Source: an uncultured Lentisphaeria bacterium (GTDB taxonomy: Bacteria > Verrucomicrobiota > Lentisphaeria > JABSQK01 > CAJWLW01). Taken from it: a stretch of 64,000 nt of DNA. Location: positions 10,241 to 74,240 of the forward strand of contig CAJWLW010000001.1 in NCBI GenBank assembly GCA_913042885.1. The letters run 5' to 3'. This document shows positions 7,858 to 16,114 of this stretch, in pieces (position 1 is the first letter of the stretch; every line of letters begins with the position of its first letter). The position numbers were made by a program, and so were the translations under genes. The notes beneath the pieces were generated by a model that was not told the origin of the DNA, did not search any database, and was given only the letters and a program-made list of their open reading frames with translations.

Positions 7858-10800
7858 ATGCAAACAAAGTCGCCATCGCCCGATGAACTGGCACAGCTGT
7901 TCGCCGAGCCGCCGCTCGAGTACAGCGATTTCATGACCTATTTCTGGGAGTCAGGCAAGCTCTCGAAAGAGCAGCTGACCTGGCAACTCGAACAGATAAA
8001 GGCGAAAGGCGTCGGCGGCACCTGGTATTATCCTCGCTACGTGCGCGGCGAGCCGCACGCGCAGCCGCCCTACTGGAGCGATGGCTGGTGGGAATTCTTC
8101 GAGCACTATGTCGCCGAACACGAGCGCCTCGGCATGACGGTCTGGTTTGCCGACTGGACCGGACAGGAATCGTGGCAGGACAAACTGCGCGCCGAGAGCG
8201 AGCACAACCCGGATCTGAAAGGCGGACGGCTGGTCATCCATCAGGCCGAAGGGCGCGACGATGAAACGCTGCAGTTCGAAATTCCTGCTGATGAGGAATT
8301 GCTCTGTGCACGAGCCTTTCGTGTCATCCAGGGGGCGTCACCGCAAAGTCCCAACGAGACAATCAAACTCGACGGCGACGACAGCCTCGACCTTGCCGAC
8401 AAAATCGCCGACGGGCGGCTGAGCTGGCAGGTGCCGGACGGGGCGTGGATGGCCGCGGTGGTCTGCAGTCAGCCGCACGACCTCGACTACCTCAACCCGC
8501 ATGTGGCCCAGCGCTGGCTCGATATCTACTGGGAACCGCACATCGAACATCTCGGGCGATTTGTGCCGGATACGCTGCGCGGATATCTGCAGGACGAAAT
8601 CTATGTGCTGGGCGGCAATATCGTTTACGCGGAGAGCCTGCTGGCGCGATTCCAGTCGGAGAACGGGTACGATCCGCGCCCTCACCTGGTCGGTCTGTTC
8701 CATGATATCGGCGACTTCACCGACAAGATACGATGCGAATACTACGACGTGATGTCGGCTTTGCTCGAGGAGAATCTTTACCGACCGCTCTCCGACTGGC
8801 ACGAGGCGCGCGGCATGCAGTTCAGCACCATCGCCACGTGGGGACGGCAGAGCATGCTGGGGCAGACCTACCAGTACGGCGACATTTTCCGCCTGTGCCG
8901 CTGGTTTCACATCACCGGCAACGAGGACCCCGGCCACACCGAACCCGGCGGGCGATGTTTCGCAGACGCCAAGTTGTCCAGCTCGGTTCTGCACCTGTAC
9001 GAGCGCGACCGCGCCGCGATGTGCGTCTACTGGGGGTCCGGCCATGGCATGACCCAGGAAGAAAACCTAGCGTGGACGAATGAGAATTATGCGTACGGGC
9101 TCAACATGTACAATACCCACGGCGGCCTCTACGGCAGCCTCGGGAGCTGGTACGAATGGGTGCCGCCCTCCGTGCACTTCCGGCAGCCGTACTGGGAGCA
9201 TTGGGATTGCTTTACGCAACATGTGTCGCGCCTCAGCGCGGTCCTGAGTCAGGGTGTGCATCGTGCTGACGTGGCCTTGCTGTATCCGCTGACCTCGATC
9301 CACGCGAACTGGTTGAAGGGCGACCACTTCACTGCTGCCGGGGACGAAATCGAGATGGAAGGCATGGCCCTGGCCCAGCAGATCTATACAAGCGGGATCG
9401 ACTTCGATTTCGTCGATGACCTCAAGCTGAACGAAGCCACTGTCAACGATGGTATCCTGCATATCGACGAACTCGAGTTCCGGGTCGTGCTGATGCCGCC
9501 GATGACTACGATCCGTACCGATACGCTTGAGAAAATCAAAGCCTTCTGCGAAGGCGGCGGCACCGTCATCGCTGTAAGTCATTTGCCGGGCGGTTCGGCG
9601 GAGCACGGCCGCAACGACCCGCGCATCCGTGAGCTGTTGGCAGAGCTGTTCGGCATCCCCACCAGTTCAGATTATATCCACGCCGTCGGTAGATCAATGC
9701 AGGGACTGAGCAGTGTCAGCACGCAGCGGCATGCGGGCGGCGGCCAGGCCATTTTTATCCCGCAGCCGGAATTGCACCGCAACATCTGGCACGATCCGGG
9801 TTTCTTCCGGATCAAAGCCGATACGGCTACCGTCATTTCCAACGCGATCGAACGGGACGTGGTAGCATCAGGCGGGGTAACGCTTGGCGAAGCCGGGGAT
9901 ATCTACCACACACACCAGCGGATCGACGCGCTCGACGTCTACTTCCTCTACAACGTGCGGGCTGAAAAGAGAAGCCTGACATTCACCTTTCGGGTCGAGG
10001 GTGACCCCGAAATATGGGACACCTTCAGCGGCCGGATCTTGCCGTATCATCGGTTCGAGCGCCACGAAGGAAAGACGACAGTGCGGCTGGAGATGGAGCG
10101 GAATCAGGGCATCGTTCTGGTGTTCAGGGCCGGCGAGCGCCCCCAAATCGTGCACGACGATCTCGACACGGTCGTGGATGTGCAGGCCGGCGCCGAAGGT
10201 CCGGTGATCGACGGCTACTGCACCACCGGCGGTCGCAAGCAGGTGCGCATCCAATACGGCACCGAAACCTGCATCGGTGAGGCACGGATCGAATCGCCGC
10301 CGCCGCCGATCAATCTGGCGGGCGATTGGGACTTCGAGCTGCGGCCGACGATGGACAATCGCTGGGGCGACTGGCGTTGGCCTGCGAGTGATGCCATGGT
10401 CGGGCCCGAGGCGCGAATCTTTCGATACCGCGAGGAAGCGGCCGGCGCCGGCTGTGCCGCGGGCTGGCACCAGCCAGACTTCAACGATGCCGCCTGGGAC
10501 GAAGTCACATATTCTTTCGGACCGTACTGGCTCGGTCTCGGTCCGTTCGCGGACGGTGCGGAACCTGACGACATCGCATCGATCATTGCCGGGGACGCCG
10601 ATCCCGAGGGCGTCTGGGAAGAACATGTTTTTTCGCAGACACTGGGACACCTCAGCATGGACATTTACGGTGCCCATGCCGGCGTCCACGGTCTCGACGA
10701 TCACTTCATCTACTTCCCGGCGACCGGTGATGAAGAAGATTCATGGCGCTGTTTATTCACCTGGGTGCACGTTTCGGAAGCGGGCGACTGGGATTTTCAT

Positions 10801-11790
10801 TTCGGCCACGGCGACGGTCAGGATCAGCACGAACAACTCTGGGCGTACGATACCGGTGGTCACGGCGGTGCCGGGCAACGGGCCTGGATCAACGGCCGCG
10901 AGGTCGTGACGTTCGGCCCGGACCAGCAGGCCGCTATCGTGCCGGTGCGTCTGGAGCAGGGGCTGAATCGGGTCATGATCAAGCTGCTTCATCATCAGGG
11001 GCAATCGATAAATATCTATGCAGCCTTCCGCCCTACAGATGATGCAGCCGCGCAAGAAACACCGCCGCCGCCATATTTGAAATGGTTCGCCGGTGATAAC
11101 TTGCCGACATACGACATTGCGCCGAACACTACTGGCCGGGTGGGCTGGTACCGTTTCGAAGCGCCGGCGGGGACACGGACGATCACACTGCCCCTCGAGG
11201 CCGCTGCGGCGCAAGCCTGGGTCAACGGCAATGAGGTCGAGATCCGCGACGGCTGTATCGACGTCCCTTCACCTCTGGACCGTGTCGAAGGCTCGCCAAT
11301 AGCCGACAGTGTTACTCAGATCGCATTGCGGTTGGAGCAAACGCCCGGATGCTATGCCGGCGCAGCAATCCCCGAGCCTGTGAGATTCACCTGTGGCCCC
11401 ACGCGCATGCCTTTGGGTGACTGGTCCGGCTATGCCCTGGAAACATACTCCGGCGGCGCTGTCTACAGCAAAGAGTTCACGCTGACCGCGGCACACCTGG
11501 ACACAGCGATTACGTTGGATCTGGGAGAGGCGCGGATCAGTGCCGAAGTCGAGGTCAACGGCCGATACGTCGGCGTCGGACTGGGCCGTCCCTACTGCTT
11601 CGACATCACAGAATACGTCCGCGAGGGCGTGAACGCATTGAAAGTGTCCGTCTACAATTCGCTGGCCAACCACTATGCCGTTGCGTTCCCGTCGTCGTAT
11701 GTGTTCGAGGGGCAGACCGTGTCCGGACTGCTCGGTCCGGTGGAGCTGCGGTTCAGCACGCGGGTGCGGTTAACGGCAAACGCCCGGTGA
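7858..11790 (+). CDS. GH106-like (alpha-L-rhamnosidase-type) glycoside hydrolase
   Basis: A 1310-residue protein. The start (EYSDFMTYFWESGKL, then QLEQIKAKGVGGTWYYPRY) matches the catalytic barrel of GH106-type large hydrolases. The middle holds a beta-galactosidase-like Rossmann/trimerisation fold (FRVVLMPPMTTIRT, KIKAFCEGGGTVIAVSH). The second half contains several beta-sandwich sugar-binding modules, one opening with INLAGDWDFEL and one ending with SGLLGPVEL near the C-terminus. It has no signal peptide, unlike most secreted rhamnosidases, so it should act in the cytoplasm on short imported glycosides. It is tightly linked to the upstream PhyH gene. The exact sugar is not provable from sequence. 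Confidence 0.8.
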   Translation: MQTKSPSPDELAQLFAEPPLEYSDFMTYFWESGKLSKEQLTWQLEQIKAKGVGGTWYYPRYVRGEPHAQPPYWSDGWWEFFEHYVAEHERLGMTVWFADWTGQESWQDKLRAESEHNPDLKGGRLVIHQAEGRDDETLQFEIPADEELLCARAFRVIQGASPQSPNETIKLDGDDSLDLADKIADGRLSWQVPDGAWMAAVVCSQPHDLDYLNPHVAQRWLDIYWEPHIEHLGRFVPDTLRGYLQDEIYVLGGNIVYAESLLARFQSENGYDPRPHLVGLFHDIGDFTDKIRCEYYDVMSALLEENLYRPLSDWHEARGMQFSTIATWGRQSMLGQTYQYGDIFRLCRWFHITGNEDPGHTEPGGRCFADAKLSSSVLHLYERDRAAMCVYWGSGHGMTQEENLAWTNENYAYGLNMYNTHGGLYGSLGSWYEWVPPSVHFRQPYWEHWDCFTQHVSRLSAVLSQGVHRADVALLYPLTSIHANWLKGDHFTAAGDEIEMEGMALAQQIYTSGIDFDFVDDLKLNEATVNDGILHIDELEFRVVLMPPMTTIRTDTLEKIKAFCEGGGTVIAVSHLPGGSAEHGRNDPRIRELLAELFGIPTSSDYIHAVGRSMQGLSSVSTQRHAGGGQAIFIPQPELHRNIWHDPGFFRIKADTATVISNAIERDVVASGGVTLGEAGDIYHTHQRIDALDVYFLYNVRAEKRSLTFTFRVEGDPEIWDTFSGRILPYHRFERHEGKTTVRLEMERNQGIVLVFRAGERPQIVHDDLDTVVDVQAGAEGPVIDGYCTTGGRKQVRIQYGTETCIGEARIESPPPPINLAGDWDFELRPTMDNRWGDWRWPASDAMVGPEARIFRYREEAAGAGCAAGWHQPDFNDAAWDEVTYSFGPYWLGLGPFADGAEPDDIASIIAGDADPEGVWEEHVFSQTLGHLSMDIYGAHAGVHGLDDHFIYFPATGDEEDSWRCLFTWVHVSEAGDWDFHFGHGDGQDQHEQLWAYDTGGHGGAGQRAWINGREVVTFGPDQQAAIVPVRLEQGLNRVMIKLLHHQGQSINIYAAFRPTDDAAAQETPPPPYLKWFAGDNLPTYDIAPNTTGRVGWYRFEAPAGTRTITLPLEAAAAQAWVNGNEVEIRDGCIDVPSPLDRVEGSPIADSVTQIALRLEQTPGCYAGAAIPEPVRFTCGPTRMPLGDWSGYALETYSGGAVYSKEFTLTAAHLDTAITLDLGEARISAEVEVNGRYVGVGLGRPYCFDITEYVREGVNALKVSVYNSLANHYAVAFPSSYVFEGQTVSGLLGPVELRFSTRVRLTANAR

Positions 11791-12096
11791 CGTCGCTACC
11801 AGGCAATCGGCTGGCCCCGCGCCGGGAACACCCTCCGAGCCTCGTTGCTCGTTGGGACACCGGCAATGGGAGTTTTCAAGAACAACCAAGCCGTGTTGAC
11901 CGCACGGACCGGCTTGACCAAATATCGAGCCGGATGCAGGTGCCGGCAAAGAGCTCCGCCTGCATCCGCGGCGTTCGAAACATGAGCGATAAGCCTGGGA
12001 CCCCGATCAAAGCATGCGCGAATGACGTTCTGTGCACAGCACCCGTCATCCCCACGGGCATCATGCCCGCTGGCCGCGGCTCTTTAGGAGGCGACG
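11791..12096 (+). other. intergenic region with the leader of the next gene
   Basis: About 300 bases. No protein-like reading was found. A strong ribosome binding site, TTAGGAGGCGACG, ends the region directly before the ATG at 12097. No clear hairpin terminator follows the GH106-like gene. Confidence 0.4.
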
Positions 12097-13296
12097 ATGA
12101 TCTTGTTTGATTACGACAAGGCGGTACACCTGATGGAGCGCTGGGGCGTGGATCTGCTCCTGCCCCATACGCTGCTTAATGCGGGCTACCTGGCCGACCA
12201 CTGGAAGCACGACCTGTATACCAGCATCGGCGCCCATACGACCTTCGACAAGGATGAACCCTACCAGCTCTTCGTCGGGTTGCCCCGAGACCGGAAGATA
12301 GACCCTTTTATTACCTGCCGCCGGGCGAGCGAAGAGGGCGATATGTACAACTGGGGGATGTGGATCGAGGACCGGCGCGTCTGGGGTCTCGATGAAAGGC
12401 CGCGCTCGCTGAATAGCCCGCTGCCCCCCGTGACCGGCGAGATGTATGCGACCCCCTACGAGGCGGTGGCGGCTGCTTTGAAGGAGCGTGGGTTGGCGGG
12501 GGCGAGCATTGGCGTGGAGCGGCGTTACCTTGGGGTGGAGGGCTATGAAAAGCTGCAGCGGTTGTTGCCCGAGGCGCAGTTGCGGGAAGTGTTGGGGTTG
12601 TTTCTGGAATTGCGGGTGGTGAAATCGGAGGAGGAGGTGCGCCGGATGCGGGGCGCCGCCCAGGCGACGCAGCAGGCGCTGGAGGTTACCGTCGAGACGC
12701 TGCAACCTGGGATGACCGGGCTGGACTTGGAATCGCTGATCGGCGCGGAGCATTACCGTGCCGGCGCGCGCCACGAGTGGATCCACACCCAAATCGGACC
12801 ACAGGGAATCGACGTGGTCGGGCCGAATCCCCAGGAAATAAAAACCGGGGACGTGGTGCGGATCGATACCGGCTGCAGCTACCGCCATTACCGGTCCGAT
12901 TTTGGTCTGATGATCGCCGTCGGAGAGCCGAGCAAGGAATTGTTACAGATTTACGGGGCCGTGCGTCCAGCAATGGATGCTGTACTGGAGGCGCTGCGGC
13001 CGGGCGTATCGGCTCGCCAGCTCTTTGAAATTGGAAATCGTATCCTCGAGCGCGAGGGCTTCGAGAGCTATCTCATGTATTTTGGCCATGGGATAGGCAG
13101 AAATGTCAACGAGGAACCCGTACTGGCCGCGGATAGCAAGTGGGTTCTGGAGGAGAATATGACGATGGCAATTGAGTTGGTCACTGTCCGGCCAGCGTTG
13201 GGCATGGTTGCGCTTGAGGACATCGTCGTCATCACCTCGGACGGACACGAGGATTTGAGCACGATCGGGCGTGAGTTGCACATCGTGGAGGCTTGA
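12097..13296 (+). CDS. M24 family metallopeptidase (Xaa-Pro dipeptidase/creatinase fold)
   Basis: A 399-residue cytoplasmic pita-bread-fold enzyme. The N-terminal creatinase-like domain covers about 1-165. The catalytic domain holds all five metal ligands of M24 peptidases: D257 (RIDTG), D268 (SDFG), H331 (FGHGIG), E360 (AIELV) and E374 (ALEDIVV). Family members cleave Xaa-Pro dipeptides or related C-N bonds. Full ligand conservation supports a real dinuclear metallo-hydrolase rather than a creatinase, which lacks some of the ligands. GGAGG lies 7 bases before the ATG. A 57-base gap separates it from the following hydrolase gene, consistent with one transcript. Amino-acid-like substrates in this cluster could come from decorated glycans. 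Confidence 0.9.
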   Translation: MILFDYDKAVHLMERWGVDLLLPHTLLNAGYLADHWKHDLYTSIGAHTTFDKDEPYQLFVGLPRDRKIDPFITCRRASEEGDMYNWGMWIEDRRVWGLDERPRSLNSPLPPVTGEMYATPYEAVAAALKERGLAGASIGVERRYLGVEGYEKLQRLLPEAQLREVLGLFLELRVVKSEEEVRRMRGAAQATQQALEVTVETLQPGMTGLDLESLIGAEHYRAGARHEWIHTQIGPQGIDVVGPNPQEIKTGDVVRIDTGCSYRHYRSDFGLMIAVGEPSKELLQIYGAVRPAMDAVLEALRPGVSARQLFEIGNRILEREGFESYLMYFGHGIGRNVNEEPVLAADSKWVLEENMTMAIELVTVRPALGMVALEDIVVITSDGHEDLSTIGRELHIVEA

Positions 13297-13352
13297 GATG
13301 GACAAAATCGCCCGGCCCGCCGTGATGCAGAAACCGAAGTAAGGAGACGGAA

Positions 13353-15014
13353 ATGGCTACAAATGTGCCGACGCAAGCAATCACGCTGGGCAGCATGAAA
13401 CCCCGCGGGACTCGCCGCTTCATTTACAACAGTGATCCTTCGAACACCATGTGTCATCTCAGTGACCCTGTGGCGCGACCCGATGAGCTGCGACGAATCG
13501 TTCGCCTTTACGCCGGGGAAGGGAAAATCGATACCCTCGTACAGGAAATTTTTTCCCAGGCGATGACCCACTTCTGGCGCACGGACAAGTGTTCCCACGA
13601 TATCCGGCCCCCGCACCAGCGACTGGTTCCCATGATGGACGACGGTCTGATGCCTGTTGAAGTCCTCATCGATGAGTGCCACAAGCAGGGAATGGAGTTC
13701 CTGGCCGGCTGGCGGATGAATGACCGGCACGGTTACAACCATCCGTTCTTCGAGAAGCTCTCCAGGGAAAAACCGGAGTGGATACTCACGGACTACAAGC
13801 CATCCTTCCGCGGCGCCCCCCCCGAGAGCCACAAGTACGGTTGCAGCCTGAACTACGCCATCCAGGAGGTTCGTGACTGGCTCCTCTCCCTCATGGAAGA
13901 GATGGCAAACCGTTTCGATATCGATGGTGTCGAGTTCAACTTTACGCGTGGGCCTGAGTGTTTCCCCAGGGGCGAAGCTGCCGAGAGCCGCGACATCATG
14001 ACCGGCTTTCTCCGACAGGTTCGGGAGATGCTGAATGAGGCCGGCAAGAAGAGGTCGAGCCCCATGACCCCGAATCCCGATGGTTCCAAGTCTCCGGAGA
14101 GGAGAAATCGCAACCTCCTGCTCGGCGTTCGCGTGTTTCAACAGGTCGAGACGTGTACGAAGCTGGGCTTCGACATCCCTGCGTGGATCGGGGAGGGGCT
14201 CGTCGATTACGTCGCGCCGAGCGACTGGTGCTTCACCAATTTCAATGCGCAGTACGAGGAGTTTGTCTCCCTGGCCCGGGCGCGCGACTGCTGCGTCTAT
14301 CCCGAGGTACAGCCGAGACTGGGATACCAGGCAGGCATTGCCATGAGACCCGCTCGATACCGCGCCGCGGTGCGCAACTTCTACGGCGCCGGGGCGGACG
14401 GGTTTTCGACGCAGAACTTCAACCCGTTCTACCAGGAGGGCGCCGACCGTCAGGATATCCTGGACTGTCTGAAGGAACTGAAGAGTCCGGAGGCCCTCGC
14501 CGCCTCCGCCGACCGGCACTACGTCTTCCTCCCGCTTTGGGGCGATGACATCAAGATCTATGAGAGGCAGGAGATCGTGCTGTCACGGAAAGAGATCGGC
14601 CGGCGCGGGGAGTTCCGATGCCGTATTTGCGAAGAGTTCCCGGCGGAGCCCATCCTCCCCGTGATTGATGAAGGAACCTTGATTGACGACGTGACTGCGG
14701 CGAATGAGGGGAGCGGATTGATCTTCTTCCCGTTGGGCCTGTTGGAGGACGATGAGATAACCGTCGACATCAACGGCAAGGTGATACCTCCTGAGCAGTT
14801 GAGATGGAAGTGGTACCACGGCTGGTTCCCATCATGCACGATCGCGTTGTCCAGTCCCCCGTTTGTCTACGGCGACAACTATCTTGGCGTGACGATCACA
14901 AAGCCCGCTGACGAGAGAAACAAGAGAAGGTCCGAAATCTACGAAGATGCCGGGGGAGATATCCGAATCGAACGGGTGGAATGCGTGGTTCGTGATCCGC
15001 GGGCAGCGGAGTGA
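13353..15014 (+). CDS. family 10-like glycosylhydrolase (GHL10/TIM-barrel) protein
   Basis: A 553-residue protein preceded by a good GGAG site (TAAGGAGACGGAA). Residues about 20-400 read as a TIM-barrel of the putative glycosyl hydrolase class related to YngK/DUF4015: HKQGMEFLAGWRMNDRHG, then DGVEFNFTRGPECF, then LVDYVAPSDWC. The acidic residues after strands (E at VEFNF, E at VYPEVQP) are candidate catalytic groups. The C-terminal 150 residues form a beta-rich domain. No signal peptide is visible, so it is probably cytoplasmic. It converges on the SDR gene, with 20 bases between the two stops. The substrate is unknown. Confidence 0.72.
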   Translation: MATNVPTQAITLGSMKPRGTRRFIYNSDPSNTMCHLSDPVARPDELRRIVRLYAGEGKIDTLVQEIFSQAMTHFWRTDKCSHDIRPPHQRLVPMMDDGLMPVEVLIDECHKQGMEFLAGWRMNDRHGYNHPFFEKLSREKPEWILTDYKPSFRGAPPESHKYGCSLNYAIQEVRDWLLSLMEEMANRFDIDGVEFNFTRGPECFPRGEAAESRDIMTGFLRQVREMLNEAGKKRSSPMTPNPDGSKSPERRNRNLLLGVRVFQQVETCTKLGFDIPAWIGEGLVDYVAPSDWCFTNFNAQYEEFVSLARARDCCVYPEVQPRLGYQAGIAMRPARYRAAVRNFYGAGADGFSTQNFNPFYQEGADRQDILDCLKELKSPEALAASADRHYVFLPLWGDDIKIYERQEIVLSRKEIGRRGEFRCRICEEFPAEPILPVIDEGTLIDDVTAANEGSGLIFFPLGLLEDDEITVDINGKVIPPEQLRWKWYHGWFPSCTIALSSPPFVYGDNYLGVTITKPADERNKRRSEIYEDAGGDIRIERVECVVRDPRAAE

Positions 15015-15034
15015 GCTCAGGAACTGCGTTGTGG

Positions 15035-15868
15035 CTACAGACCGGGAACATAACCCTTGCCGTAAGTCTCCGTGCCGGGCTTGCGAAAGTCGCCGGCCGC
15101 CGCCATCAGAGCCGTCTGTCCGCCGTCACAGACGAGGGTCTGCCCAATGATGTATCGCGCCTCGTCGGAGGCCAGGAATATCGCTACTCGCCCAATATCC
15201 CGCGCCTCGCCGATGAAACCCGCCGGCAGAACCAACCCTGCCTGCTCCTCATCGAAATCCTCGGATATCATGGCACGCTGGTTCTCTACGAGAACCCATC
15301 CGGAGGCGATCGCGTTGACCCGGATTCCCTTCTGGATCAACTCAACCGCCAGGGTCCGCGTGAAGCCCACGATCGCAGCCTTTGTGCCGGCATATACGGA
15401 GTGCTCAACCGCTCCCGCAAAGGCGTGTCCCGACGAGATATTGATGATGGCGCCGGCACCCTGCTCGATCATCGTGACCGCTGCCGACTGCGCCGCGAAG
15501 AACATTGCCCGCACATTGACATCGTAGAGCGTGTCGTACTGTTCGGGTGTGACGTCCGTGAAGGGCCGATTCATGGTAATCCCGGCGTTGTTGACCAGGA
15601 TGTCCAGGCCACCCAGAAATTCGGCCGCCTTTATCGGTAGTTCTTTCGCCTGCTCGACGTCGTTGAAGTCCGCCTCAAACGCCTCGGCGCTGCCGCCGGC
15701 GCGCCGGATTTCCGCCACCGCGGAGAGGGCCCCCTTGTCGCTATGGGCGTAGTGCAGCGCAACGGCGGCGCCCTCGCGGGCGAATTCCAATGCCATGCCG
15801 CGGCCTATGCCCGTCCCGCTGCCGGTTACCAGAACCCGCTTGCCCTTCATTCTTGCGCCATCGGCCAT
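15035..15868 (-). CDS. short-chain dehydrogenase/reductase
   Basis: A 277-residue classical SDR acting on a sugar or other alcohol with NAD(P). The cofactor loop is TGSGTGIG (15-22), the NNAG motif lies at 93-96, and the catalytic Ser (ISSG, about 145), Tyr159 and Lys163 (YAGTK) are all present. The C-terminus has the family ending VCDGGQTALM. The start at 15868 has a GGGAG site; a second ATG at 15850 is possible. It is transcribed away from the GH123-like gene at 16115 from a 250-base shared upstream region, so the two may be co-regulated. The closest type by motif is 3-oxoacyl-ACP/glucose dehydrogenase-like; the substrate is not determinable. Confidence 0.9.
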   Translation of the reverse strand: MADGARMKGKRVLVTGSGTGIGRGMALEFAREGAAVALHYAHSDKGALSAVAEIRRAGGSAEAFEADFNDVEQAKELPIKAAEFLGGLDILVNNAGITMNRPFTDVTPEQYDTLYDVNVRAMFFAAQSAAVTMIEQGAGAIINISSGHAFAGAVEHSVYAGTKAAIVGFTRTLAVELIQKGIRVNAIASGWVLVENQRAMISEDFDEEQAGLVLPAGFIGEARDIGRVAIFLASDEARYIIGQTLVCDGGQTALMAAAGDFRKPGTETYGKGYVPGL

Positions 15869-16114
15869 TGGTCAGCTCTCCCTTGCCCGTGGGCCTCGGC
15901 CAGTAAGCGTCTGACGGTCCCCAACCCCGTTCTGGCCGCCGAAATCGCACCCGAAACGGGCTGGGCAGGCCTTCGAAGCAAGGTAGTCGAGTGGACAGAG
16001 ATGTACAAGCGGAAAGCAAGCGGCAACCGCCCGCTTCCACTTGCATTTGCCCGACTCCTTCGCTAGCTTCTGCAGTCGGGGCGTGGGGATGTCGTTTCCT
16101 GGATGGAGGTCGAC